From contig NZ_AUGN01000004.1 in assembly GCF_000422685.1 (NCBI RefSeq), forward strand, positions 1 through 64,000: a stretch of 64,000 bases of DNA. The letters are read 5' to 3'. The notes below the pieces were generated by a model. That model did no database searches. It saw only the letters and a program-made list of their open reading frames with translations, and was not told the origin of the DNA. This document shows, piece after piece, positions 34,728 through 44,709 of this stretch. Each line of letters starts with the position of its first letter. Position 1 is the stretch's first letter. A program made the position numbers and the translations under genes. This stretch comes from Flavobacterium gelidilacus DSM 15343 (GTDB taxonomy: Bacteria; Bacteroidota; Bacteroidia; Flavobacteriales; Flavobacteriaceae).

Positions 34728-34787
34728 ATTCTATAAGTTTTACTTAAAATTTTGTAATGACTTAAGTGTTTAGTTTTCATAGCTTTG
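34728..34787 (+). promoter_or_regulatory. tandem-repeat stress promoter of the PNPOx-like gene
   Basis: Plus strand: distal ATTCTATAA (34728-34736), proximal ATTTTGTAA (34749-34757), 21 bp apart, then TAGCTTTG (34780-34787) after 22 bp. It points away from the mlaE site, and the two distal elements are 18 bp apart. Confidence 0.72.
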
Positions 34788-34809
34788 AAGTAACTAAAAA
34801 ATATAAATT

Positions 34810-35316
34810 ATGAGCAAAATAGAAAACTTATTCGAGAAAAAAGCAATTGAAAAATTACAAGAATTAATTAGTGAAACAAGAACTTGTTTATTTTGTACGG
34901 ATTTAACATCATTACCTATTAAAACTAGACCAATGGCAAGTACAGAAATAGATGAAGAAGGAAATTTATGGTTTATAAGTTCTTCACAAAGCAATAAAAA
35001 TTTTGAGATTAAAGCAGATAATAGAGTGCAACTTTTTTATACCAATAACAGCGAAAGTGAATTTGTATCCATTTTTGGAAATGCTGAAATTTTTAAAGAT
35101 CAACAAATTATTGAAAAATTATGGTCTCCGATTGCAAAGGCATGGTTTGATGAAGGAAAAAAAGATCCTAATGTTTCTGTCATTTGTGTTAAACCAAACG
35201 ATGTACACTATTGGGATAATAAGAATGGAAAAATTATTTCATTATTAAAAATAGCTACACAAGCTGCAACAGGTTTAAAAATGGATATTGGAAGAGAAGG
35301 AGATTTAAAATTCTAA
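34810..35316 (+). CDS. pyridoxamine 5'-phosphate oxidase-like general stress protein
   Basis: A 168-residue split-barrel flavin-binding protein of the PNPOx-like/general stress FMN-binding group. RTCLFCTDLTSLPIKTRPMA opens the barrel, DEEGNLWFISSSQSNK and RVQLFYTN are typical FMN-contact strands, and IAKAWFDEGKKDPN follows. It is likely a flavin or heme-linked oxidoreductase of stress defence, and no PNP oxidase activity is implied. Its tandem-repeat promoter mirrors that of the divergent mlaE operon, so both may be controlled by the same activator. Confidence 0.8.
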   Translation: MSKIENLFEKKAIEKLQELISETRTCLFCTDLTSLPIKTRPMASTEIDEEGNLWFISSSQSNKNFEIKADNRVQLFYTNNSESEFVSIFGNAEIFKDQQIIEKLWSPIAKAWFDEGKKDPNVSVICVKPNDVHYWDNKNGKIISLLKIATQAATGLKMDIGREGDLKF

Positions 35317-35341
35317 TCAAATCAAAAATCAAACTTATAAG

Positions 35342-35372
35342 AAAGGCTTTTCAATTCGAAAAGCCTTTTTTT
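35342..35372. terminator. bidirectional terminator
   Basis: AAAGGCTTTTC (35342-35352) pairs with GAAAAGCCTTT (35358-35368), with a T-run after it. It lies between the convergent PNPOx-like and tamL genes. Confidence 0.9.
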
Positions 35373-35375
35373 GTA

Positions 35376-37664
35376 TTAAAACGGATAACCAATTGCTAAA
35401 TTAAAGACTAAATTATCTTTTCGCCAAGTTGAATTTCCAAAGCTAATATCATCAATTACCCATTCTTGTCCTTGAGGTAAATATGGTTTTCTTAATGGAA
35501 AAGCCAAATCAGTTCTTAGAATTAGAAAATTAAAATCAAATCGCAATCCAACTCCAGTTCCAACTGCTAATTGGTTTAAAAACTTGCTTGAAAACTTAGC
35601 TCCAGGTTTTTCAGTATCTTCATTTAAAAGCCAAATATTTCCTGCATCTACAAAAACTGCTCCTTTTACTAAATCATAAATTTGTCCTCTAAATTCGGCA
35701 TTCATTTCTAACTTTAAGTCACCTGATTGATCGGGTAAAAAAGAATTAGTTGTATCATTTCCATTAAAACTTCCTGGACCAATTGATCTTGCTCTAAAAG
35801 CTCTAATGCTACTTGTTCCGCCAATAAAAAATTGTTTTATAAAAGGTAATTCTTTTGAATTTCCATAAGGAATTCCTGCACCAATAATAATTCTACTAGC
35901 GAGTTTTGTTTCTTTACTAAAATTGTAATAATGACGAAATTCAACTTCAGCTTTAGTATATTGACTGAATGGAACACCTAAAATTGATTTAGGGTTATCA
36001 CTATCATTAGCTCCTAAAATTAAACCAGTAGAATTTCCCGATAAATCAAGTCCACCTTTAAAATAAATGTTGTTTTTTTTATTGGAAATCATTGTATTGG
36101 TATAAGTATAAGAATAAGTAGTTCCTAAAATCAACTGCTTATCAATTACTTTTTGCAAAGAAGCATTTGTAGCTATTTGCGATTTATATAAATCTGAAAC
36201 ATTGTTCGATGAGGTGTAAGCAATATTAACCACATTTAAATCATGTTCTTTTCTCTCATTTTCTTTCCAAATGTAGCCAAAGGAAGTATTCAATGTTTTT
36301 AACGAATAAAGTTGTGTTCTTAATTGATATTCATAGCCAATTAATGCTTTTGTATTGGGAACATAAGCACTTCCTGAACTCATTTTTATTGGAGAAATAA
36401 ATCGTGGCCAAGTCAGACTTGCTTCACCTCCAAAACGATATACATTAAAACCGTTATTTTGTCCAGAAACTTGCACTTCTAATCCAGCAAATGCTGAAAT
36501 TTTTAATAATTCTGCTCCTTTAAAAGTATTTCTATTGCTCCAATTGATGTTTAATTCAGTTCCGGAATAATTGGCTGAATTGGTTTTTGCTAAAGTCTCA
36601 ACCTGAATTGATTTTTTAGGCAAAGGCGTTAAATAGTAATAAGCATCTAATTGATTTTTAATAGTATCATTTTCTTTAAACTCATTTTTGACAAATTTAA
36701 AAGTTCCTAAGGTAATCAATCTATTTAGTGATAAATTGTGCGTAGTTCTATTGTATAAATCTCCTTTTTTAAACAATAACGTTTTTTCAAAAATTAGAGG
36801 TTTAAAAACGGTTTTATTGTCAATGATGGTCAAATCTTGATACTTAATTGTGTCTGTTTTTTTGGAAGAAATTGTGTCTCTTTTTAAATTGAAACTTGGG
36901 TAGACAATAATATCATTGATTTTATATTGATTTTTAGCTTTTTCAGGAATGTCTTGTTTGATTTTTAAAATCAAATCTACTTCATGATTCGCAACAGTAC
37001 TATCAACTTGAATTAACAGGTAATTTTCATTAAAATAATAAAAACCTCTTTCTTTTAGACTTGCATCAATTCTTGATCGTTCATTTTTTATTTGATCTAA
37101 ATCATAGGGTTTTCCTATTTTTAAAAGACTTTTTTCCTTTAATTTATTAATTTCCTGGCTCAAAAGAATAGAATCTTTAGGATAAACAATGGACTTAATT
37201 TTATATTGATTGTTTAATTTTATTTGATAATTAGCTTTTGCTTTTTTACCAGTTCTAGTTGAATCAGCTTTGGATTCAGCATTAAAAAAACCTTTATTTT
37301 CTACATAATTTTGAATGACTTTTTTATTGTACTCTAAATCAACTTCACTCATTAACACAGGTTCTTCTCCTAATTTATATTTTACCCAATGTTTAAACCC
37401 TTTTTCTTTTTTTACAGTATCATAAACGTTATAAAAAAAGAGTGCTGGTCGCATTCCTAAAAAAGATTTATTAGGTTTTGGACGAATTAATCCATCTAAT
37501 TCTGACTCTATTGACTTTCTTATTTTTTTAGATTCTTTGCCTTTTTCAATTTCAATAGTATGACCCACGTACAATAAATCTCCTTCAGGAATTTTACTTG
37601 TTCCGCTACAGCTCAAGAGAATTGAAACTGCTAAAAATAGTAAGATGTAATTATTTAGTCTCAT
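35376..37664 (-). CDS. tamL: TamL, outer-membrane lipoprotein of the TAM module (BamA/TamA family)
   Basis: A 762-residue protein with a lipobox (SILLSCSGTSK, C19), POTRA-like domains in the first half (KSFLGMRPALFFYNVYDT and IVYPKDSILLSQEI) and a C-terminal 16-strand barrel with the BamA-like blocks FFIGGTSSIRAFRARSIGPG and VGTGVGLRFDFNFLILRTD. It ends in NLAIGYPF with a terminal aromatic. TamL takes the place of TamA in Bacteroidota and is lipidated, as here. It overlaps tamB by 14 bp and works with it in outer-membrane assembly or lipid delivery. Confidence 0.93.
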   Translation of the reverse strand: MRLNNYILLFLAVSILLSCSGTSKIPEGDLLYVGHTIEIEKGKESKKIRKSIESELDGLIRPKPNKSFLGMRPALFFYNVYDTVKKEKGFKHWVKYKLGEEPVLMSEVDLEYNKKVIQNYVENKGFFNAESKADSTRTGKKAKANYQIKLNNQYKIKSIVYPKDSILLSQEINKLKEKSLLKIGKPYDLDQIKNERSRIDASLKERGFYYFNENYLLIQVDSTVANHEVDLILKIKQDIPEKAKNQYKINDIIVYPSFNLKRDTISSKKTDTIKYQDLTIIDNKTVFKPLIFEKTLLFKKGDLYNRTTHNLSLNRLITLGTFKFVKNEFKENDTIKNQLDAYYYLTPLPKKSIQVETLAKTNSANYSGTELNINWSNRNTFKGAELLKISAFAGLEVQVSGQNNGFNVYRFGGEASLTWPRFISPIKMSSGSAYVPNTKALIGYEYQLRTQLYSLKTLNTSFGYIWKENERKEHDLNVVNIAYTSSNNVSDLYKSQIATNASLQKVIDKQLILGTTYSYTYTNTMISNKKNNIYFKGGLDLSGNSTGLILGANDSDNPKSILGVPFSQYTKAEVEFRHYYNFSKETKLASRIIIGAGIPYGNSKELPFIKQFFIGGTSSIRAFRARSIGPGSFNGNDTTNSFLPDQSGDLKLEMNAEFRGQIYDLVKGAVFVDAGNIWLLNEDTEKPGAKFSSKFLNQLAVGTGVGLRFDFNFLILRTDLAFPLRKPYLPQGQEWVIDDISFGNSTWRKDNLVFNLAIGYPF

Positions 37665-40600
37665 TCTTTTTCTTATCTTTTTGTCTGTCTTTTATTTTTT
37701 CTTCGCGACTTTTTTGAAATAATTCTTTAAACTTATTGTAATTCATGGTAATGATAAAGGCAACACCTGTTTCAATAACTTGACCTTGCAAAGCTACTTG
37801 GTAATTATTTTTTCTGTAAGCTCTAAATTTATAACGACCATCTTTTGTAATCAAATAATCTGCCGTTACATCACCTGCAATTGTTGAAGCTTGTTGGTTT
37901 TCTTGTTGCGCACCTTCAAGACCAATACTACTTCCTACAGTAACTTTTAAACGATCATTTAATAATTGTTTTGAAAGACCAACATTTAAATCCGTTCTGT
38001 CTTCTTTTTGTCCAGAAGTATAATCTTCAGTGGCTTCAAGATCAAAATTCAATTCGAAGCCACTAATTAAATCTCCAGCCAAATTGTTTAACTGTTGCGA
38101 TAAAATTTTACTAGCACTTTGTTTGGCTAAAAAGGCACCACTAACTCCACCAGTCTCGCTTTGGAAAGGATTTTCACCAATGAAACGGTTCAGTAATAAT
38201 AATGCAAAAACTTGTTTGTTTAAAGCATCTTCATCATTTCTTATTTGTGCTAATTTAGCTTGGGTAGCATCAATTATTTCTGCAGAAACACTATTGTTTC
38301 CATCAGGTAGCACTATGTCAAATGAAATTTCTGGTTGTAATAATTCCCCGTTCATTTTTAATTCTGTTTCAAACGGGATTTTTTGTTTGTATGTATTTCG
38401 AGTTTCAGTTGAAATTCCAACCAATTGGTCATCTACTAAATCTAATGGAGAAGCTTCTACTTTGTAAATCGCAGTTATATCTACGTTTGCAGTTGTTGGT
38501 TCTCCTGTCCAAAGAATGTAACTACCTGGTTTGATGTCAAATTTTCTTTTGATTAAATTAAAATTCATTTCATAAGAACCACCAGTAAATTCATATTTTC
38601 CTGTTAAAGTTGTTTTTCCTGAAGGGTCAATTCCACCTGTTAATTCGGCTTCACCTTTTAATTTTAAAAAATCACCATTAGCTTCATCAATAATGATAGA
38701 AATCTCTGCATCTTTATCAATAGCAATATTTACCGAAGCATCAATTCCTCTTACTTCAGTTTGTGTAATTTGTTTTGTTGGATCTTCAATAGTAATTAAA
38801 ACAGGTTGATCTTGGTCAATAAACTCCACAATTCCTTCTCTATCAGCAATGGATGGATCACTTTGTGGAAGTATAATTGCGAATTTTGTGTCAGCATTTA
38901 TTTTGACTGTTCCATCAATAATTGGACTTTCTAAAGTTCCTTTTATGCCTAAATTATTATCTAAATACAATTCACCATAAAACAAATCATTGTCTTTGGC
39001 TTTTGAATTTACAGCTCTAAAATTTTTAGCTACAACATTCAAATCAAATCCTAAATTAGTATAATCTTTACTATCAATTGAGCCATTTATTTTTAATGGA
39101 TTTCCGTTTTCGTCTTGTAACTTGAAATCATTAAATAGTATTTTATTAGTATTAAATGTAATTTGATCATTAATCAAGTTGAACTTTGAATTTAAAGAAA
39201 CAACTAGAAAACCAACATTATTAAACTTAAGTTTTCCATCTACATTTGGATTAGTAGCTTTTCCAGAAACCTCTAATTTTCCATTCATATAACCTTCACT
39301 TTCTTTTAAGTTTTCTAACGTAAAAGGTTGTAGCGATTTCATTTGAAGCTTTTGAATGTCTAAAATAAAATCTAGACTTTCATTACTAATATTATAATTT
39401 CCATCAATATTTAGCTGATTGTTTAAACCTGATAAAGTTACGTTTGCATTATATAAGTTAGCCGTTTTATTATCTACTTTTAAGTTGAGGTTTCCAACTG
39501 TATCATTTTTAACTTTTAGGTTTTCAATGTTTAAATCAGCCACAAACAATGGAGTAGTGGTGATATTTTTAATTGTAGCTTCACCATTAATGGCTCCACC
39601 AATTTCAAAATTAGATTTAGCAATACTTGTTAAAGATTCTATTTTAAAGTTTTCAAATTTTGCCACAATTGGAGAAGTGGCTGAATTGTTTTCCGATTGA
39701 AATGAAAAAGATTGTTGGTTGTTTTTAAGAATAAAATCACGAATTATAATTCCGTTTTTCGCTAGTTTTATTTCGTTATTTTCATTTACGGTCCAATCTT
39801 CATAATTTAAAAGTAATTTTTCAGGATTAAAACTTAGGATTGAATTGCCTAAACTGTCTTTATAAATTCCAGAAATAATGTATTTGTCTTTGCTTTCTGC
39901 ATCTTTAATATTTAAGGCATAATCAATTTTGTTATCTTCTAATTTACCAATTAAAGTAGTTTTTGGAATCTCAAATTGTTCGTTTTTAATTTTACCTAAA
40001 GATAAATCATAACGTAAAGCATTTTCTTGTGTATTGACTTTTAAAACACCATTTGAAACTTCATTATTAGCATAATTTAATCTTGGAATTGAAGCATTAA
40101 TTGCAATGGAATCGTTCACTGAATTGTAACTTCCTTTTAATGTGATTTCTGATAATTCTATAAGTTCAGGAATTATTTTTTTAGTGATTTTATTGTCTTT
40201 AATCACGAATTCAAAATCTAAATTCTGATTTTCTTCATTCTTGGCATATTTTTTATCTAATTGATAATATTTTGAAATAGAATTTGACAGTTGATTTGCA
40301 ATGGTTGATAGTTTATAATTTCCAGAAATAATTCCGTTTGCAAATTGTGATTTTAGAATAATAGAATCTTTTTCAAGAGTCGAAACTGCTCTAATACTTA
40401 TTGTGTCTAAAGGAAACTGCTCTTTTTCTAAAGCAACAAGAAAATTATTAATATTGATTTTTCCATTCAAATTATCTGGATTCAAATCATCAAAATTAGC
40501 CGTGATGTTTCCTCTCATTTTTAATGGACCAGCATGAAGATTCAATTTGTTTAAATCAACAAGTTCAAGGTTTAATTTTAAATCTAATGTAGGTTTATCT

Positions 40601-42630
40601 GAATTTGACGAACCTTTTGCATCTAAAATAAAGTTTAAATTTGGATCAGTCGATCTCGCATTCGCAACAAATAATCCATTGTCAATGTTTCCATTAATGT
40701 TTATGTTTTTATAATCATATTCGTTAAATCTAGCTTTAATAATTTTTGAAGTCAATTTTGCAGTTGCAGTTGAAGGGTCAAGACTTCTTCCATTTATTGT
40801 TGCATTTGCCGTTACTTTTCCGAATTGATTGTTCTTTATGAATTTACCTAAATCGAAATTTTCTACACTTGCATCAGCAATATATTTTTCATTGTTTTTT
40901 CTAGATTGATCAAAAGTAGCTTCCACAATTGCATTCCCAAGTGAACTTTTTAAATCTAGATTCGTTTCGAACACATTGATGCTTCCTTTAAAGTTTGCTT
41001 TAAGATTGAAATTTTGAGGTAATTGAATTGTGTTTGGAATTGTATTTTTTGGTGTGAAGGCATAAATATCTTTGGATGTACTTTCAAAATTTATGATACT
41101 TAAATCAAAAATACTTTTATCAATATTTGGCAAACCTGTTATTGTTCCTTTAAGGTCAACTTTTGTGTTTCCAATTCCATTTGCATTGAAAGTGTTTATT
41201 TTTAAATCATCCATTTTTCCATTTATAATGGCATTGAAATTTACAATTGCATTAGGATTATTTTTAAAAATATCATTCGAATTTAAGTCAGGAACAAGTA
41301 ATAAAACATCTTTGAAGCCGACTTTGCTGTCGACTAGATTTGCCTCTAAAGTCAAGTTTTGTAAATTCTCATTCACAGCTTTGATTGAAGGATAAGTCAC
41401 CAAAATATTATTTTGTAGAGTAGTTTGAGGTGTTTTTAGTGATAAATTTTTCAAAGAAGCACCTTTTGAAGTATAACTAAAATCGGTTGCTAATTCATCT
41501 AATTGAAAACCACTTTTTTCTTTAAACTTAAAGGATTTAATAAATCCGTTGTAAGTATCGTTATTGATTGCAAAAGAGTTTCCTTTAAAGTTTAATTCGT
41601 TTAATTTTAAATGATTAAAGTCAATTCCTTTTTGTGTTTTTAATTCATTGTTGTTGTCAAATTCAAAATTAAAATCCGTAATTGAAATGTCTTCAACATC
41701 AATTTTCCATGGTAAACTTGAATTACTTTCAGTATTTTCTTGAGTGATTTTAGCCGACTTTGTTAAAGTAAACTTACCATTTGTTTTGTTTAATTCAATT
41801 GAATTTAAAGCTATGATTTGTTTTTCTAAATCAATAGTTTTGACTTGTGTTTTTAGCTTTTCAAATTGAATTTTTGTATCTAAATTTGAGATTGCATCTT
41901 TATAGGTAACATCAATGTTTTCAAGATTAATGTTTTTCAGGACTAATTTTAAAGTGTTTGTATCAGCTTCATCTTTAATTTTTTTAGAGGCTTTTTTTGT
42001 AGCTTCTTCTATGTCTTGATTTAAAGAAAGTTTTAAACCTTTTAGATTTATTTCAGGAACATCAAAAGTTAAATTATTCAAATCAAATTTATCAATAGTT
42101 GTATCAAAATGATTTATGAATAAGTCAATATTGTTTTTAGCAACAGCATCTTTATATGAAAATTTAATAGCATTAAGATTAATTTTCTTAATCGAAATTT
42201 CCATCCCTTTTTCATCTGTTTTTGGTTGGTTTGGAGTTTTAAACGCTTTTATAATGTAGTCAAAATTATAAACAGACTCTTTATTTACACTAATGTTAGC
42301 CGTGATTTTTTCTAAATCAATTGAATTAATTTCAACTTTATTATTGAATAATTGAAATAAGCTAATGTCAATTTTTAAAGATTTCCCAGCCAATAAAGTA
42401 TCGTTCGATTGATCTTCGAAATAGACATCATTTAAAATAATTTTTTTAGGTAGACCTATTTCGATAGTTCCAATTTCAACTTTAGTTTTTATTTTATTTT
42501 CAAGATAAGTGACTGCTTTATCTTTTACAAAATTCTGAACAAACGGAATTTGTAATGCTATAACTATCAGTAGGAATAATGCTACTAAAAGTAGAATAAG
42601 TCGTAGAGTAAATTTTGCGGCTTTTTTCAA
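37651..42630 (-). CDS. tamB: TamB translocation/assembly module protein
   Basis: A 1659-residue periplasm-spanning protein. One N-terminal helix (about 7-30, LRLILLLVALFLLIVIALQI) anchors it in the inner membrane, followed by a long beta-helical (AsmA-like) body and a C-terminal DUF490 domain (GKYEFTGGSYEMNFNLIKRK, VGISTETRNTYKQKIPFETE). TamB-like bridges carry phospholipids or help barrel assembly between membranes. The start is TTG at 42630: an in-frame TAA lies six codons before it and no ATG occurs near. It overlaps tamL by 14 bp and starts 18 bp after the AI-2E exporter gene. Confidence 0.93.
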   Translation of the reverse strand: MKKAAKFTLRLILLLVALFLLIVIALQIPFVQNFVKDKAVTYLENKIKTKVEIGTIEIGLPKKIILNDVYFEDQSNDTLLAGKSLKIDISLFQLFNNKVEINSIDLEKITANISVNKESVYNFDYIIKAFKTPNQPKTDEKGMEISIKKINLNAIKFSYKDAVAKNNIDLFINHFDTTIDKFDLNNLTFDVPEINLKGLKLSLNQDIEEATKKASKKIKDEADTNTLKLVLKNINLENIDVTYKDAISNLDTKIQFEKLKTQVKTIDLEKQIIALNSIELNKTNGKFTLTKSAKITQENTESNSSLPWKIDVEDISITDFNFEFDNNNELKTQKGIDFNHLKLNELNFKGNSFAINNDTYNGFIKSFKFKEKSGFQLDELATDFSYTSKGASLKNLSLKTPQTTLQNNILVTYPSIKAVNENLQNLTLEANLVDSKVGFKDVLLLVPDLNSNDIFKNNPNAIVNFNAIINGKMDDLKINTFNANGIGNTKVDLKGTITGLPNIDKSIFDLSIINFESTSKDIYAFTPKNTIPNTIQLPQNFNLKANFKGSINVFETNLDLKSSLGNAIVEATFDQSRKNNEKYIADASVENFDLGKFIKNNQFGKVTANATINGRSLDPSTATAKLTSKIIKARFNEYDYKNININGNIDNGLFVANARSTDPNLNFILDAKGSSNSDKPTLDLKLNLELVDLNKLNLHAGPLKMRGNITANFDDLNPDNLNGKININNFLVALEKEQFPLDTISIRAVSTLEKDSIILKSQFANGIISGNYKLSTIANQLSNSISKYYQLDKKYAKNEENQNLDFEFVIKDNKITKKIIPELIELSEITLKGSYNSVNDSIAINASIPRLNYANNEVSNGVLKVNTQENALRYDLSLGKIKNEQFEIPKTTLIGKLEDNKIDYALNIKDAESKDKYIISGIYKDSLGNSILSFNPEKLLLNYEDWTVNENNEIKLAKNGIIIRDFILKNNQQSFSFQSENNSATSPIVAKFENFKIESLTSIAKSNFEIGGAINGEATIKNITTTPLFVADLNIENLKVKNDTVGNLNLKVDNKTANLYNANVTLSGLNNQLNIDGNYNISNESLDFILDIQKLQMKSLQPFTLENLKESEGYMNGKLEVSGKATNPNVDGKLKFNNVGFLVVSLNSKFNLINDQITFNTNKILFNDFKLQDENGNPLKINGSIDSKDYTNLGFDLNVVAKNFRAVNSKAKDNDLFYGELYLDNNLGIKGTLESPIIDGTVKINADTKFAIILPQSDPSIADREGIVEFIDQDQPVLITIEDPTKQITQTEVRGIDASVNIAIDKDAEISIIIDEANGDFLKLKGEAELTGGIDPSGKTTLTGKYEFTGGSYEMNFNLIKRKFDIKPGSYILWTGEPTTANVDITAIYKVEASPLDLVDDQLVGISTETRNTYKQKIPFETELKMNGELLQPEISFDIVLPDGNNSVSAEIIDATQAKLAQIRNDEDALNKQVFALLLLNRFIGENPFQSETGGVSGAFLAKQSASKILSQQLNNLAGDLISGFELNFDLEATEDYTSGQKEDRTDLNVGLSKQLLNDRLKVTVGSSIGLEGAQQENQQASTIAGDVTADYLITKDGRYKFRAYRKNNYQVALQGQVIETGVAFIITMNYNKFKELFQKSREEKIKDRQKDKKKNETK

Positions 42631-42648
42631 GTATACTAATAAGTTATA

Positions 42649-43773
42649 TTAAGATGTCTTTTTGTTTTTTCGGATTTTCTTCCATTTTTTTAATCTGTAT
42701 TTTGCTTTATTAGTAAAATATTTTTCTTCGGCTTCTCCTAAAACAAAGCCAATAGATTTAAATTTTACAGAATGATCAAAAATGACTTTTAAGGAAGCAG
42801 TAATTGGTAAAGCTAAAATCATTCCTGGAATTCCCCATAACATGGAGAATAATATAATCACTAATATAGAGGCAAATGAGTTTAAAGATACTTTAGAGCC
42901 AGTAATTTTAGGTGTAATAAAGTTTCCTTCTATAAATTGTATAAAGCCAAAAATAGCTATCACACCAACAGAATATAAATAGGAGTCTTTTGTGGCTAAA
43001 GCAACTAATGCAGGCATTAGTGAACCAATAATAATTCCGATATAAGGGACTAATAATAATAAAGCACATAAAAAACCAAAGAAAAAAGGATAATCTATTC
43101 CTAGAGCTAATAAACCAATACTGTTAAGTAATCCAACAATTCCCATTACACTTACTAAACCGACTAAATAATTTTGTTGTACATCATAAAGTTGGTTCAA
43201 AATAACTCTCATGTTTTTTTTGTTACTCACTTTAGAAGTAGCTTTATATAGGAAGCTTATTAAGAAACTTCTATATAACAAGAAAAAGAACATGTACAAT
43301 GGTGTTAAAACGAAATCACTTAAAATACTACCAGAACTTGAAATAAATTGAAATATTTTATTAGAATTTCTTTTTACAATTTCTTTGACTTCAATATTAT
43401 CTCCACCAACTATGTCTTCACTTTCAATACCAGTTGAATTTTCTGTTTCTCTAATTAAGATGTTGGTTTTTTCTAGAATCTTATCATAATACATGTCACT
43501 TTTGTCCATGATATCTTGAAACTGAATACCAATTAAAACAAAAATAATAAAGATAATTGTAGTGAAAATTAATATAGCAATCAGAATAGAAATAATTCTA
43601 TTAAAACACAATCTTTTTTCAAAAAAGCGTACAATAGGATATACCAAAACACTCAAAAGAATAGCAAAAAGAATTGGAATTAAAAAATCTTGCAACATAT
43701 ATGCTAAGAATACAATCAATACGAATGCTAGTAAGTCTTGAACAATGTGCGTTTTATTGGTAGTACTATCCAT
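42649..43773 (-). CDS. AI-2E family transporter
   Basis: A 374-residue membrane protein with seven to eight helices, two near the start (15-35, 55-75) and the conserved cluster FLCALLLLVPYIGIIIGSLMPAL and FIQFIEGNFITPKITG, followed by a PGMILALPITASLKVIFD end. Members (TqsA, YdiK, PerM type) export autoinducer-2 or other small molecules, or Na+/H+, and the cargo here is unknown. It sits between csbD and tamB on the minus strand. Confidence 0.88.
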   Translation of the reverse strand: MDSTTNKTHIVQDLLAFVLIVFLAYMLQDFLIPILFAILLSVLVYPIVRFFEKRLCFNRIISILIAILIFTTIIFIIFVLIGIQFQDIMDKSDMYYDKILEKTNILIRETENSTGIESEDIVGGDNIEVKEIVKRNSNKIFQFISSSGSILSDFVLTPLYMFFFLLYRSFLISFLYKATSKVSNKKNMRVILNQLYDVQQNYLVGLVSVMGIVGLLNSIGLLALGIDYPFFFGFLCALLLLVPYIGIIIGSLMPALVALATKDSYLYSVGVIAIFGFIQFIEGNFITPKITGSKVSLNSFASILVIILFSMLWGIPGMILALPITASLKVIFDHSVKFKSIGFVLGEAEEKYFTNKAKYRLKKWKKIRKNKKTS

Positions 43774-43866
43774 TTGGTTTTTTATAAAAAACTGCCTATA
43801 AATATATTAATAACTTATTAGGATACCAATAAATATATAGACAGCTAGATTAATTTTAGAAGTTGA

Positions 43867-44052
43867 TTATAATTCTGCAATCATTTTTTTAACTTCATCT
43901 TTAGTCTTTCCGACTTTTTGTTGAATTCTTCCGTAGAATTCTTCTTCTTTTCCTTCTTCAAAAAGCAAATCATCATCTGTTAAATCTGCAAATTGTTGTT
44001 TCATTTTTCCTTTAAACTCGTTCCAGTTTCCTTTAATTTCTGTTGTGTTCAT
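43867..44052 (-). CDS. CsbD family stress protein
   Basis: A 61-residue acidic helical protein of the CsbD family: it starts [19 protein letters not shown], then [21 protein letters not shown], and ends [13 protein letters not shown]. CsbD proteins are general-stress-induced and have no known enzymatic role. It lies 41 bp after dps and has no tandem repeats of its own, so it is probably co-transcribed with dps. Confidence 0.92.
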   Translation of the reverse strand: MNTTEIKGNWNEFKGKMKQQFADLTDDDLLFEEGKEEEFYGRIQQKVGKTKDEVKKMIAEL

Positions 44053-44093
44053 AGTTTCAAATTTTGAATTAATAATTATTTTATTATTGAATT

Positions 44094-44561
44094 TTAGTTG
44101 TTGTAACGTCTTAAAATCCAGGCTTGTTCTTCATGTTTTTGAATTATAGCAGTTAAGAAATCTGCTGTTCCAAAATCATCTGTTTCTTCAGTTTCCTTAA
44201 TGAAATCTCTAATTTTATTTATTAATGTTCTATAGTCTTCTAATAATTCTTTGACCATTGCATCTTTCTCTTCGTATTTAGTACATTCTTTCAAAACTGA
44301 ATGATCATTGAATTCTTTCATAGTTCCAATAGCTTTATCGCCTAACTTTCCAATTCGTTCAGCTACTTCATCTATGATTAATTCTAGTTCATTATATTGC
44401 CCTTCAAAAAGTTTATGCATTTCCATAAAACTGTTTCCAGCTACATTCCAATGAAATTTTCTAGTTTTTACATATAAAACCATTTCACTTGCTAAAACTA
44501 CGGTTAGATTTTTAACATTAGTTTTCATGTCTTTTTGAGGTATTCCTAATTTAGTATCCAT
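44094..44561 (-). CDS. dps: Dps, DNA-protecting ferritin-like protein
   Basis: A 155-residue Dps/miniferritin. The ferroxidase ligands are in [10 protein letters not shown] (H37), [26 protein letters not shown] (H49, D64, E68), at their usual places. It forms a 12-mer that oxidises Fe2+ with peroxide and protects DNA in stress or stationary phase. The promoter has two tandem direct repeats 21 bp apart and a perfect -7 box. CsbD follows in the same unit. Confidence 0.95.
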   Translation of the reverse strand: MDTKLGIPQKDMKTNVKNLTVVLASEMVLYVKTRKFHWNVAGNSFMEMHKLFEGQYNELELIIDEVAERIGKLGDKAIGTMKEFNDHSVLKECTKYEEKDAMVKELLEDYRTLINKIRDFIKETEETDDFGTADFLTAIIQKHEEQAWILRRYNN

Positions 44562-44597
44562 TTGTAATAATTTTTTAGTTGTTTAAAATGTTCTGTA

Positions 44598-44657
44598 CAA
44601 AGATATTACTACAACATGGTAAACGCCTTACAGAATTTTTGAGGATTCTTATAAAAT
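44598..44657 (-). promoter_or_regulatory. tandem-repeat stress promoter of dps
   Basis: Minus strand: distal ATTTTATAA (44649-44657), proximal ATTCTGTAA (44628-44636), 21 bp apart, and TATCTTTG (44598-44605) after 22 bp. Both sites are followed by G. It sits in the region shared with the divergent pyrF promoter. Confidence 0.75.
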
Positions 44658-44682
44658 TTTAAGTTTATTGAATTCAAGTTTG

Positions 44683-44690
44683 TAAATTTG
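44683..44690 (+). promoter_or_regulatory. -7 box for pyrF
   Basis: TAAATTTG, followed by CACC, is an exact TAnnTTTG match about 19 nt before the pyrF ATG. It gives a short leader. Confidence 0.6.
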
Positions 44691-44709
44691 CACCAACAAC
44701 AAACTACAA

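Noticed and set aside
43791..43851. Imperfect inverted repeat between csbD and the AI-2E exporter gene
   Set aside because: Long loop and many mismatches in A+T-rich sequence. No tandem-repeat promoter was found there either.
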